NCBI RefSeq assembly: GCF_014192215.1
Contig: NZ_JACHXP010000003.1
Coordinates: forward strand, 237,789-301,788
Length of the DNA stretch: 64,000 nt
DNA from: Halomonas cerina
GTDB lineage: Bacteria; Pseudomonadota; Gammaproteobacteria; Pseudomonadales; Halomonadaceae
Reading direction: 5' to 3'
Shown here: one piece after another, positions 35,618 to 44,127 of the stretch
Layout: each line of letters begins with the position of its first letter
How positions within the stretch are numbered: the first letter of the stretch is position 1
The notes under the pieces: generated by a model
What the model was told of the DNA's origin: nothing
The model's database searches: none
Seen by the model: only the letters and a program-made list of their open reading frames with translations
Translations under genes and position numbers: made by a program

Positions 35618-36727
35618 TCACGATGGCGGGTCGTCCAGGGTGAAGGCCGGGCGATGGAAGGCCGCCGCGGCTTCCACCTCGGCCACCCCGCAGATGCCGG
35701 GCTGGGGGGGGGCCTGGCCGGCGAGTACCGACAGCACCGCCCTCACGCCGTGGGAAAGCGACTCGAGGTTATAGCCCCCTTCCAGCACGAAAACCAGGTG
35801 GCCATCACAGTGCTCGCGGGCAATCTCCTGGAGCAGCCCGGTCATCGCGCCGAAGCCCTCGTAGGAGACATTGAGGGCCAGGTCGTGCCAGTGGGGATCG
35901 AAACCCGCGGAGACCAGAATCAGATCGGGCCGGAACCATTCCACCGCGGGGATGAGGATCTCGCGGAAGGCCTTTAGATAGGCCTGGTCACCCGTCCCGG
36001 GTGGCAGGGGGACATTGATGGTGGTACCTTCCCCGAGCCCTACGCCGACGTCCTCGAGTCGTCCCGAGCCAGGGTAGTAGGGAGCGGCCCGGTGGATATC
36101 AAAGAGCATCACGTCCGGGTCGGCCCAGAAGATGTCCTGGGTGCCGTTGCCATGGTGGGCGTCCCAGTCGATGATCAGTACCCGCTGGCAGCCCAGCGTG
36201 GCCCGGGCATGCTCGGCGGCTACCGCCACGTTGTTGAGCAGGCAGAAGCCCCGGGCACGGACCGGCTCGGCATGATGGCCGGGGGGACGTACCAGGGCGA
36301 AGGCGCTGTCGGTGCGCCCCGTCATCACCGCCTCGACGGCGGCAATGGCCGTGCCGGCGGCGACCTCGGCGGCATCGATGCTGCCGGGAGAGACCGCGGT
36401 GGTGTCCACATCCAGCCAGGCATTCAGGCCGCGCAGGGAATGCAGGCGTTCCAGGTAGGCGGTGGTGTGCACCCGGGCGAGTTGCTCCCGGGTCGCGGCC
36501 GCGCCGGCCTCGAAGCGCAGCCCGGGAATCGGTTCGCGCTCGAGCAGGTCGAGGATGGCGGAAAGACGGCCGGGATGCTCGGGATACTTCCAGGGGATGT
36601 TCAGGCTCGCGATCAGTTGACGAATGCGGCGATCCATGCGACCGGGAAGGAAGGGGGCGTCGCCATCCGGCTGATGGTCCAGGACACGGGCATCATAGAA
36701 CGCGATCACGCGGTTGTCGTCACTCAC
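35618..36727 (-). CDS. Histone deacetylase-like amidohydrolase
   Basis: A 369-residue zinc hydrolase of the arginase/deacetylase fold, related to acetylpolyamine amidohydrolases and bacterial HDAC-like enzymes. Motifs include RPPGHHAE, the metal-binding DWDAHHGNGTQD and SAGFDPHWHD, and GGYNLES with the catalytic Tyr region. It probably removes acyl groups from polyamines or other small amides. The start is decided by the ribosome site: GTG 36727 lies eight bases after AGGAG, whereas ATG 36754 is preceded by a pyrimidine-rich stretch. It is close behind the SDR gene on the same strand. Confidence 0.88.
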   Translation of the reverse strand: MSDDNRVIAFYDARVLDHQPDGDAPFLPGRMDRRIRQLIASLNIPWKYPEHPGRLSAILDLLEREPIPGLRFEAGAAATREQLARVHTTAYLERLHSLRGLNAWLDVDTTAVSPGSIDAAEVAAGTAIAAVEAVMTGRTDSAFALVRPPGHHAEPVRARGFCLLNNVAVAAEHARATLGCQRVLIIDWDAHHGNGTQDIFWADPDVMLFDIHRAAPYYPGSGRLEDVGVGLGEGTTINVPLPPGTGDQAYLKAFREILIPAVEWFRPDLILVSAGFDPHWHDLALNVSYEGFGAMTGLLQEIAREHCDGHLVFVLEGGYNLESLSHGVRAVLSVLAGQAPPQPGICGVAEVEAAAAFHRPAFTLDDPPS

Positions 36728-36765
36728 GGGCTGGGCTCCTGTCGCGCCGATCATGAAGGAGGTGG

Positions 36766-37452
36766 CTACTCCACCGGGGGCGTGGGGCGCACCAGGATCT
36801 CGTTGATGTCCACATGGGCCGGCTGGTTGACCGCATAGATCACCGCGTTGGCGATGTCGCGCGGCTCCAGGGCGTGTTCCGGTGGCTCATCGAAGAAGGG
36901 GGTGTCGACCATGCCGGGTTCGATCAGGGTCACCCGGATGCCGCTGCCGCGCAGTTCCTCGCGCAGGTTGTAGCCGATGCCGGTCACTGCCCACTTGGTG
37001 GCGCCGTACATCGAGCCGGGAATGGTGGCGCGGCCAGCCGCCGAACCGGTGAGCAGCATGTGGCCACGGCTGCGCCGCAGGGCCGGCAGGGTGGCCTGTA
37101 CGGTGAGGCCGACGCCGTAGATGTTGGTCAGGATCATGTCGCGCCACGCTTCGTGGTCGGCACCACTGAAGCCGCCCGGAGAGCCGCCACGTCCCGCGTT
37201 GGCGAATACCGCATCGATCCGCCCGAAACGCTCTAGGGCCTGTTCCACCATGGCTTGCTGGGCGGCCAGCGAGGTTACGTCGAGCGTGACCGTCATCACC
37301 TTCTCGGGCCCGAGCTCCCGGGCCAGCGTGTCCAGCCGCTCGGTAGAGCGGGCGGCCAGGATCAGCCGGTGACCTTCCCGGGCGGCGGCGCGGGCGGTGG
37401 CGGCCCCGATCCCGCTGGAGGCTCCGGTGATGAGCATGACTCTGTCCTGCAT
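36766..37452 (-). CDS. Short-chain dehydrogenase/reductase
   Basis: A 228-residue NAD(P)-dependent oxidoreductase of the classical SDR type. The cofactor motif TGASSGIG is at residues 9-16, NAG is in FANAGRGG, and the catalytic Ser and YxxxK are in GSAAGRATIPGSMYGATKW. The segment AARS after strand 2 favours NADP. Its closest style is YdfG-like 3-hydroxy acid dehydrogenase, but the substrate is not certain. AGGAGAGG precedes the ATG. Confidence 0.9.
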   Translation of the reverse strand: MQDRVMLITGASSGIGAATARAAAREGHRLILAARSTERLDTLARELGPEKVMTVTLDVTSLAAQQAMVEQALERFGRIDAVFANAGRGGSPGGFSGADHEAWRDMILTNIYGVGLTVQATLPALRRSRGHMLLTGSAAGRATIPGSMYGATKWAVTGIGYNLREELRGSGIRVTLIEPGMVDTPFFDEPPEHALEPRDIANAVIYAVNQPAHVDINEILVRPTPPVE

Positions 37453-38071
37453 CGTCCTCTCCTCTCTGGGTGTCGGATCAGCCTATAGCATGGCCACAGG
37501 ATGAGAGCGCTGCAACGTGCGGACACCAGGGCAAACGCATATTAGAGATTGAATCTCATTTCAGTCCAGGCAAGTGAGCTCGGTACCTCCTAGGATTACT
37601 ATCCTTGTTGACGTCTTCACGACCTGACGGTCAGGTCATCAGGCAGCGGATGTTCGATCCGGCGGCCTCTCGTGGGACCATCACAACGGTAACGATAGCG
37701 ACAAGCGAAGGAAGCCGGGACATGGGGAAGTCTCAAATGTTCCAGTTATAGCGCCTAAGGCTACATTAATAAGACGCGATTAAACTCAGGCGTGAGATTT
37801 CCCTGACGGCAGCGTCTGAATAGTGACCGACTTTACAATCATTCGAGATCGACCAACACTTATTCTGTCACCCCAGTACCACGATAACACCGTGGCCGAG
37901 GGGCTAAGATTGGTCTATCTTCCGGCCCAGAGGTCAGGAAGATGACAGCTGCCTGCGGGGACATAAAAAATCATGACACGCGGTCAAGACCCGTGGGGAA
38001 TGACTCGCCTTTCGCAGGGCCTGATCACCAACAGCAATGGTTGCCAGCAACCATGAGGGAACGTGATCATC
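37453..38071. other. Long non-coding region with lower GC upstream of the fibre-like cluster
   Basis: About 620 bases with markedly more A+T than the genes on its left. It contains a small inverted repeat, GACCTGA-CGG-TCAGGTC (37621-37637), which could be an operator or a weak terminator. TACATTAATAAGACG near 37762 is a possible promoter region. No protein-coding frame is convincing. Confidence 0.5.
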
Positions 38072-39529
38072 ATGGAACCATCCAGGCAACTCATGATAGT
38101 AGGAAACGCAGCATCTCTTCAGGTCACACTGCAGCAGCTTTCAGGTTATGGATGGTCGATCCACCATGCCAATAATGCGCAGGAAGCGATGAAATTATTA
38201 AACGGAGAAGCCTGCAAGGTCGGCTTGACCACCATCGTACCGTCGGTATCCTCGCTTCCCTTTGAACTCGATTGGAGGTCCGGCTTATCGCAGATACAAT
38301 GGGTAGCCATCATCGATCGTGATGCATTACAACACGACAAGGTTCGCGACCTGATCTATAATGCCTGCTACGCCTATCAAGCTCACCCCACCGATGTAAA
38401 AAAACTCGATATCTTGCTGGAGAGTGCGCTGGACATGGCAAGTCTCCATGAAGCTCACCCTATCCCGACGCTTTCCTGCCCGGGCGACGAATATCATATG
38501 GTAGGTGAAAGCCCGGTCATGCAGCAACTCTACCGAACCATCTACAAGGTGGCCGCCGCCGATGCCCCCGTACTTATTACCGGAGAATCCGGCACGGGGA
38601 AGGAACTCACGGCCCATGCCATCCATGTTCATTCATCCCGACATCATGGCCCGTTCAACGTCGTCAATTGTGGGGCTCTACCATCCGGACTCATTCAGTC
38701 CGAGCTCTTCGGTCATGAGAGGGGAGCCTTCACCGGCGCCAACCACCGCAAGATAGGCATCATAGAGAGCTCACAGGGAGGGACGCTTTTTCTCGACGAG
38801 ATCGGCGACCTGCCCCTGGACATGCAAGTCAACCTGCTTCGTTTCTTGGAAAACCTCAAGGTATTTCGCGTCGGTGGTCTCCAGGAGATTCCCGTCGATG
38901 TCAGGGTTCTGGCTGCTACCCACATCGATCTCGAGAAGGCGGTGGACAGTGGAGAGTTCCGCGAGGACCTCTATCACCGGCTCAATGTGCTTCAAGTCAG
39001 GATGCCGGCGCTGAGGGATCATCCGGAGGACATAGAGCCCCTCGCCCAATTTTTCTTTCGGAAATTTTCTGCTGAAAAGCCATCTCGGGTCCATGGGTTC
39101 AGCCGCGATTGTACGGTGGTCATGCAGCAGTACCCCTGGCCGGGAAACATACGCGAACTGGTCAATCGAGTCAGGCGTTCCATGGTCATGTGCGAGCACA
39201 GGCTTATCACACCTTCCGACATGGGGCTGGAAAGAAGCCATGGCCTCTCCCGGGAAGCCGATACCCTTCAACAGGTACGCGACATGGCAGAGTCCGAAGC
39301 CATCAGGGCTGCCCTGGCACGCAACAAGCACAAGGTACGGCATGCGGCACGAGAACTGGGGGTCTCACGCGTCACCCTGTATCGGCTTATAGAGAAGCAC
39401 CGTATCGACAAGAGCGGTGGCGCGGATGAGGGAAAACGGCCGATCCATCGATATCAGGATTCGTTCAACCAACCTCAACATGATGAAGGCAGGTCACAGA
39501 CGCCTGCTGACCAGTCCTATTCATATTAG
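38072..39529 (+). CDS. Sigma-54-type enhancer-binding transcriptional activator (VpsR-like)
   Basis: A 485-residue regulator. The N-terminal domain of about 115 residues is receiver-like but lacks the usual acidic pair, as in the VpsR group. The AAA+ domain has Walker A GESGTGKE, an intact GAFTGA loop that contacts sigma-54, Walker B GGTLFLDEIGDLP and an arginine-finger region. A Fis-type helix-turn-helix (ARELGVSRVTLYRLIEKH) ends the core, with a polar tail of about 45 residues. ATG 38072 is about eleven bases after GAGGGA; a GTG at 38063 is too close to it. It probably controls the neighbouring secreted-protein operon, where a sigma-54-like site is found. Confidence 0.88.
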   Translation: MEPSRQLMIVGNAASLQVTLQQLSGYGWSIHHANNAQEAMKLLNGEACKVGLTTIVPSVSSLPFELDWRSGLSQIQWVAIIDRDALQHDKVRDLIYNACYAYQAHPTDVKKLDILLESALDMASLHEAHPIPTLSCPGDEYHMVGESPVMQQLYRTIYKVAAADAPVLITGESGTGKELTAHAIHVHSSRHHGPFNVVNCGALPSGLIQSELFGHERGAFTGANHRKIGIIESSQGGTLFLDEIGDLPLDMQVNLLRFLENLKVFRVGGLQEIPVDVRVLAATHIDLEKAVDSGEFREDLYHRLNVLQVRMPALRDHPEDIEPLAQFFFRKFSAEKPSRVHGFSRDCTVVMQQYPWPGNIRELVNRVRRSMVMCEHRLITPSDMGLERSHGLSREADTLQQVRDMAESEAIRAALARNKHKVRHAARELGVSRVTLYRLIEKHRIDKSGGADEGKRPIHRYQDSFNQPQHDEGRSQTPADQSYSY

Positions 39530-39609
39530 GAAAGGGTGTTGTGATCGACATCGGTCATGTCTCTCCCGTGCGGACGAGGCACTACTCAAGCAAGAAAAGG
39601 AAGGGAGTC

Positions 39610-40701
39610 ATGAGTTCACGAGGCACGAGAATCCTCTACACCACTGGCCTGATATCGATGATCGGCTGCACGCCTGTTATGGCCCAGCAAATGGCACAGG
39701 ATACGCAGATCCAACCGGTTGGTCAGGAGCCCGAGGAGCAGCAGGTCCAGCCAGACGTCCAGGCCATGGCGGAATATGGCGGTGTGCTGACGCCCAAGGG
39801 CAGGCTGGTACTGGAGCCGGAATTCCAGTACTCCCATGAGAGCATTAACCGCATGACATTCGAGGGTGTAGAAGTATTGAGCACCCTCCTGATCGGGGTG
39901 TTCACGGCACAGGATGTCGATCGGGACAACTATACGGCCGCGCTGACCGGCCGACTGGGCTTGACCGACCGCCTGGAACTCGAGATGAAGGTACCCTATG
40001 TCTACCGGGATGAGTCGAACCGAGTCACGGTCTCCGAAGTCGACCCCGACTTCTCTCTGGCTCGTGAGCTATCCAACGATGCGCTAGGCGATATCGAGGT
40101 GGCCGCCCACTATCAGTTCAACCGTGGCCTGGCTGGCATGCCCTATTTCATCGGCAACCTGCGCTACAAGAGCACCACCGGCGAGGGGCCCTTCGATATC
40201 CGCCGCAATAGTGCTGGCACCCCTTTGGAACTTTCAACAGGTACCGGCTTCCACTCCATCGAGCCCAGCATCACCATGCTGCTTCCCTCCGCGCCGGCCG
40301 TCTACTTCGCCAACCTGGGCTATGTCTTTCATCTTGAGGATGATGTCAACCAGCAAGTTACCCAGAATGATGAAGATCTATTCATCGATGATGTGGATCC
40401 TGGGGATGTTGTTCGGCTGAGCTTTGGCATGGCCTACTCCATCAACCCGAGGACTTCCTTCACGCTGGGCTACAAGAACGACTTCATCGGTGAGACCGAG
40501 ACAGAATATGTCAACAACAGCGACGGCACCACCACTCGGGTCAATTCCAATACCCTGAACGTCGGCTCCCTGCTGTTAGGATGGTCCTATCGGATGAACC
40601 CTGATGTCTCCGTCAACCTGGGCCTAGAGCTCGGTATCACCGAGGATGCCCCGGACACGACCCTTAGCCTTCGCATGCCCATCGGTATGAACGCCTTCTA
40701 G
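39610..40701 (+). CDS. Outer-membrane beta-barrel protein of the C39-peptidase-linked cluster
   Basis: A 363-residue exported protein with a signal peptide ending near PVMAQQ. A Gln/Glu-rich linker (about residues 25-50) follows, then alternating amphipathic strands typical of an outer-membrane barrel (FTLGYKNDFIG, LLLGWSYRMN) and a terminal Phe. It resembles the Phenol_MetA_deg / transporter-like barrel families. It lies 80 bases behind the activator and convergent to the operon for secreted proteins, so a role as export pore is reasonable, analogous to FapF. ATG 39610 follows AAGGAAGGGAG. Function is inferred from context. Confidence 0.78.
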   Translation: MSSRGTRILYTTGLISMIGCTPVMAQQMAQDTQIQPVGQEPEEQQVQPDVQAMAEYGGVLTPKGRLVLEPEFQYSHESINRMTFEGVEVLSTLLIGVFTAQDVDRDNYTAALTGRLGLTDRLELEMKVPYVYRDESNRVTVSEVDPDFSLARELSNDALGDIEVAAHYQFNRGLAGMPYFIGNLRYKSTTGEGPFDIRRNSAGTPLELSTGTGFHSIEPSITMLLPSAPAVYFANLGYVFHLEDDVNQQVTQNDEDLFIDDVDPGDVVRLSFGMAYSINPRTSFTLGYKNDFIGETETEYVNNSDGTTTRVNSNTLNVGSLLLGWSYRMNPDVSVNLGLELGITEDAPDTTLSLRMPIGMNAF

Positions 40702-40731
40702 CCAGGGACCTACGCCAAGGACACAACACCC

Positions 40732-40756
40732 GACGGCTGCCGAATCGGCAGCCGTC
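40732..40756. terminator. Bidirectional terminator between convergent operons
   Basis: GACGGCTGCC (40732-40741) and GGCAGCCGTC (40747-40756) form a perfect ten-pair stem with a five-base loop, midway between the barrel gene and the convergent secreted-protein operon. Confidence 0.7.
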
Positions 40757-40809
40757 GCATTGCCTTCATCAAATTGCCTTCTGCGAGGGCGGCAGTCGGC
40801 TGATACCTG

Positions 40810-41511
40810 TTAGCGCAGGATACCTGAAAAAGAATCCATGATAGAAGCGCGCTGCTTGGCAGCTCTCAGTGCCCCGATATTGTTAAGTCGAATGTCGATA
40901 TCGATCCGCTGTTGAATATCTCGCCCGGAGGCATTGCTCACCACACCACTCACGATGGCGTTACGAGTGATATTGTGCAGGGCCGCCGTGAAGCCCTTGG
41001 GGTCGTTCAAGGCAATCCCGGAAAAGTCCGCCAGGCCCGAGAGATCGATACCACCGGGGGTTATGTCGGTTACTGATAGTTCGGTACCGGCTCCCATCCG
41101 ACTGGCTGACCTAGAGGGATCACGGAAGGTCTGGGAGACGAGATCGGTTCCCGCTTTCGTGAAGTTTACAACCGATACCAACTCGATACTGTTGTCGATC
41201 ATCGTCTGCAACCTGGCCCCGAAATCTACGTCGAGACCACCGATATTGAACCCTGCCCGCATCTGATCGAGCTCGGTCTCGGCGATGACGGCCCCTCGGT
41301 GGAAGACATCCCGCGTCGCAGACGGTGACGAAATCTCCGTATAGAGTCTCGCTGATGCCTGGTCGTTCGAGTCATGTGCCCATTGCCCCTTTACCCACGC
41401 GTCGTTTGCTGCCGGAGAGGCCGCCTGGGTTCCTGCTGTCACCATCACCAGCAGAGCACCCATCCACCACCCCCCACCGATCCTTTGCATCATCCTAGCG
41501 AGCGATAGCAT
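40810..41511 (-). CDS. Secreted protein with double-glycine-like leader, unknown function
   Basis: A 233-residue protein with a signal peptide (residues 1-30, cut near GTQA). Residues 76-87 read IAETELDQMRAG, similar to the ELxxxxGG leader recognised by C39 peptidases, followed by FNIGGLDVDFGARL. The remainder is polar with many Asn, Ser and Ile, suggesting beta structure. GAGGAG lies eight bases before ATG 41511, a better start than GTG 41517. It is the last gene of the operon, 15 bases behind the C39 peptidase gene. A substrate or chaperone of the system is possible; no family is recognised with confidence. Confidence 0.72.
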   Translation of the reverse strand: MLSLARMMQRIGGGWWMGALLVMVTAGTQAASPAANDAWVKGQWAHDSNDQASARLYTEISSPSATRDVFHRGAVIAETELDQMRAGFNIGGLDVDFGARLQTMIDNSIELVSVVNFTKAGTDLVSQTFRDPSRSASRMGAGTELSVTDITPGGIDLSGLADFSGIALNDPKGFTAALHNITRNAIVSGVVSNASGRDIQQRIDIDIRLNNIGALRAAKQRASIMDSFSGILR

Positions 41512-41526
41512 CTTCACATCTCCTCA

Positions 41527-42231
41527 TCACCGGCCCATCTCATTGCTGGCGGGCAGGGTCAGCAGGCTGGCCCCGATGCTTGAGCGATTCACGCCTCTTG
41601 CCAGCGGTGAGTCGGGGCGCACGGCCCAATCCTTCTCGTTGTTGAAGTGGTTACGGGCAACCTCGATCTCCTCACGCGCCCCCAGAACCGTTCCGTTCCA
41701 TAGGGCCTCGAAGTGCTCTCTCGGCACTACCTGAGTGCCTGCCGCGGGATCGCCCACCAGGATATTATCGGCATCGATGCCCTTGACGACGACGAAATGC
41801 TTGTAGCCTCCAGTATCCACCATGGTAATGGCAGGCACCCCGATTTTAATGAAGTCATCCAGGGTGATCCTGAACCCGTCGGCATTGAGTCCTTGGGCAT
41901 CCAGGTAACGCTTCATGTCCAGCATGGAAAAACCATGTCGCTGGATCTGTTCGGCCTTTCCGGCATGGATCATGCTCTCGAAGACCTCTGCCTCGGTGGT
42001 TTTACGCTGGTAGTGAAAGGTCAGCAGGGTTGCAACGGATGCGGAGCCACAGCTGAAGTCGTATTGTTGCCTGATTACCCTGTCCCAGCCCTTCTCCTGT
42101 AGGCTCTTGACCTCGACCTGAAAGCTGCCGAAATCATTCGCAATGGCCACCTGGCCAGCATGGGCGACCAATGTGCTCCCAATGAGAACGAGTGACGCCA
42201 TGCCAAAGCAGAATTGTCTGGTCAGTTTCAT
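41527..42231 (-). CDS. Periplasmic C39-family cysteine peptidase (FapD-like)
   Basis: A 234-residue peptidase with a signal peptide (MASLVLIGSTLVAHA, cut near residue 25) and a C39 papain-like domain. Visible active-site residues are the oxyanion Gln at about 55 (RQQYDFSCG), catalytic Cys61, His145 (YKHFVVVKG) and Asp161 (VGDPAAG). C39 domains normally sit on ABC exporters and cut after double-glycine leaders; a free-standing periplasmic version resembles FapD of the Pseudomonas functional-amyloid operon. It lies between two genes for small secreted proteins that are the obvious candidate substrates. Confidence 0.85.
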   Translation of the reverse strand: MKLTRQFCFGMASLVLIGSTLVAHAGQVAIANDFGSFQVEVKSLQEKGWDRVIRQQYDFSCGSASVATLLTFHYQRKTTEAEVFESMIHAGKAEQIQRHGFSMLDMKRYLDAQGLNADGFRITLDDFIKIGVPAITMVDTGGYKHFVVVKGIDADNILVGDPAAGTQVVPREHFEALWNGTVLGAREEIEVARNHFNNEKDWAVRPDSPLARGVNRSSIGASLLTLPASNEMGR

Positions 42232-42281
42232 GGCACGTCTTCCCTTGGCTGGAACATCATGGGGCCGAATCTGGTCAAGGT

Positions 42282-42710
42282 TCAGTTGGCGATGAAGACA
42301 CTGATCCCCACGGCATTGTTGATGGAGTTTCCGCCGCCGGTCACGGCGTTGAAGATTCCCGTACCACTATAGTTACCTAATGCATCGGGAGCGAAGCTGA
42401 TGTTGCCCGAGACCATATCTCCACCGATATCGAAGGAAGTATCTGCCACCGAGGCCTTCATGTTCTGGACGCTTTTTACCGTATTGAAATTGACGATTGC
42501 ATCACCCTCCCTGGCCCGTGCCTTGTCCATCTCCTCCAAGTCCATCCTCTCCATCGCGGCGAAGCCTTCTGCTTGAGGCGCAAGGCGATCATCTGCCTGG
42601 CTCTTTGATGCCTCGAAGGTGATCAGCACCAGGGAGAAGGCGAGAGCCATCAACTGCAGCTGTGGATGAGGCAAGGTTGTTGGAGTTGAAATGATTGATA
42701 ACACCTTCAT
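42282..42710 (-). CDS. Small secreted protein of the C39-linked cluster
   Basis: A 142-residue protein with a long signal peptide (hydrophobic LMALAFSLVLITF, cut near KSQA). An acidic leader-like segment ERMDLEEMDKARAREG follows, then a Gly/Asn/Ser-rich C-terminus (SGTGIFNAVTGGGNSINNAV). The latter resembles the C-terminus of the large glycine-rich protein encoded upstream (TGMFGGINNMNVSTG). The leader recalls the short N-terminal helix of FilA/DUF6160-like pilus-system proteins. ATG 42710 is nine bases after GGGAG; ATG 42737 has no ribosome site. It is likely a structural or nucleating component; this is inference. Confidence 0.72.
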   Translation of the reverse strand: MKVLSIISTPTTLPHPQLQLMALAFSLVLITFEASKSQADDRLAPQAEGFAAMERMDLEEMDKARAREGDAIVNFNTVKSVQNMKASVADTSFDIGGDMVSGNISFAPDALGNYSGTGIFNAVTGGGNSINNAVGISVFIAN

Positions 42711-42753
42711 GGCCTTGACTCCCGGTATCCGGTTCATAGGGACAGTTCATCAA

Positions 42754-42786
42754 GGGAGCCGGTGGAGTTCACCTCCACCAGCTCCC
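42754..42786 (-). repeat. Stable hairpin after the glycine-rich protein gene
   Basis: GGGAGC-C-GGTGGAG and CTCCACC-A-GCTCCC pair with a single mismatch around TTCAC. It lies about 30 bases downstream of the stop of the glycine-rich gene, inside the operon, and has no T tract. It could stabilise that mRNA or reduce read-through, so that the structural protein is made in excess. Confidence 0.65.
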
Positions 42787-42816
42787 GGCTCATCCGAGCG
42801 CCTCATGCATTCAGTA

Positions 42817-43998
42817 TCAGTTGCCGATGCTCACGTTGCTGTGAGCCGCGACGTTGGTACCAGCCACCTGGGAGTTATAGAGGCCGGTGGACACGTTCAT
42901 GTTGTTGATGCCACCGAACATTCCTGTACCAACGGACACATTGGCCGCACCGGTAGCCAGGCTGGCAGCGCCGCCATTGCCGCCGTTACCACCGGCTCCG
43001 CCATTACCGGCGAAGGCGAAGGCGTCACCGGTGGTGCCTTGGCCGGCGCCGCCGGCGCCGCCGTTGCCATTGCCGCCGTTACCGGCCAGGGCATCGGCAT
43101 TGCCGCCATTGCCGCCGTTGCCGGCCAGGGCGGCACCCTCGCCGGTGCCGGTACCGGTGCCGGTGCCGGTTCCAGCCCCTCCGTCGCCAGAGCTTGCGCT
43201 GGCGGTGGCAGCAGAGTCAGCCGCGGCATCCTGAGTGCCACCGGCGGTGTTGTCATCATCGATATCCTCACCGGCGAGAATGGCAGCGATGTTCGCGGCC
43301 AAGGAACCGGAGGCCGCAGCGGAGCCGGAGGCGGTATCGCCACCCACACCGGCACCGAGTCCATCGCCGAGACCCACGCCGCTGCCGGTGGCGTCGCCGC
43401 CTTGGGCCCCTTCACCGCCGACAGCCACGGCCGCGCCACCGGCACCGCCGGTACCGTTGCCACCGTTACCGCCGACGCCGATGCCGAGATTCACGGCAGC
43501 CGCCGTGCCACCCGTGCCGCCCTGGGCCCCTCCAGCGCCTGCGCCACCGATGATGGTGATGCCGGCACCGACCACAGTGGAGTTCATCTCCTGGGTCGAG
43601 ATCACGCTGGTGGAGGTGTTATAGGACTCGCTCATGGCCCAGGCATCCCCGCCACGGCCCACGGAACCGCCATTGCCCCCGGTACCGGTCCCGGTACCGT
43701 AGCCACCGGTGCCGGCGCCACCGGTGCCGCCGTTGGCCCCGATGGACTCGTCATCGTTGGAGTCATCGTTGTTAACCCCTCCATTGGCACTACCGCCAAG
43801 GCCGAGGCCTCCGGTACCGAAACCAGTACCGGTACCACCGTTGCCACCACCGCTGCTGCCGCCGACCGCAGTGGCCGTGGAATTCACGTCCTGGTCGGCT
43901 CCATCAGAGAAGGTAGCACTCGGGTTCGCGTGCGCCGTGGAGATGGCCATCACCATGGCCAGCAGAGGGGTACCCGCTATTACAAGATACTTTTTCAT
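42817..43998 (-). CDS. Large glycine-rich secreted repeat protein, candidate fibre or matrix subunit
   Basis: A 393-residue protein with a clear signal peptide (MKKYLVIAGTPLLAMVMA, cut near AHAN). The mature part is dominated by Gly, Ala, Thr, Asn and Ser in motifs such as GGNGGNGG, GTGTGTG and GGAGG, without Cys and almost without aromatic residues. The less repetitive C-terminus (about residues 350-393) reads VSVGTGMFGGINNMNVSTG and ends in SNVSIGN. Composition resembles PGRS-like or amyloid-type surface proteins. ATG 43998 is eight bases after GGAG. A sigma-54-like site lies 114 bases upstream. It heads the operon with the C39 peptidase. Confidence 0.75.
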   Translation of the reverse strand: MKKYLVIAGTPLLAMVMAISTAHANPSATFSDGADQDVNSTATAVGGSSGGGNGGTGTGFGTGGLGLGGSANGGVNNDDSNDDESIGANGGTGGAGTGGYGTGTGTGGNGGSVGRGGDAWAMSESYNTSTSVISTQEMNSTVVGAGITIIGGAGAGGAQGGTGGTAAAVNLGIGVGGNGGNGTGGAGGAAVAVGGEGAQGGDATGSGVGLGDGLGAGVGGDTASGSAAASGSLAANIAAILAGEDIDDDNTAGGTQDAAADSAATASASSGDGGAGTGTGTGTGTGEGAALAGNGGNGGNADALAGNGGNGNGGAGGAGQGTTGDAFAFAGNGGAGGNGGNGGAASLATGAANVSVGTGMFGGINNMNVSTGLYNSQVAGTNVAAHSNVSIGN

Positions 43999-44111
43999 GA
44001 TCATGTCTCCATTTGTTGTGTCTGCTGCAGCCTGCGAACTCGCGCCATCGTCCCTACGTTCACTCCTGGTTCCCTGAATGACGCTGCTTACTCGCAGTCA
44101 CCAACCCATAC

Positions 44112-44127
44112 AGCATGATCCATGCCA
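44112..44127 (-). promoter_or_regulatory. Sigma-54-like promoter for the glycine-rich protein operon
   Basis: On the minus strand, TGGCATGGATCATGCT matches TGGCACG-N4-TTGCT at 10 of 12 fixed positions, with GG and GC correctly spaced. It is the only such site noticed near the cluster and fits the intact GAFTGA loop of the nearby activator. Confidence 0.5.

Noticed and set aside
42691..44118. 475-codon plus-strand frame opposite the glycine-rich gene, itself Gly/Ala/Thr-rich
   Set aside because: A mirror effect of GGC/GCC-rich repeats. It lacks a signal peptide and a ribosome site, while the minus strand has a signal peptide, a ribosome site and operon context.
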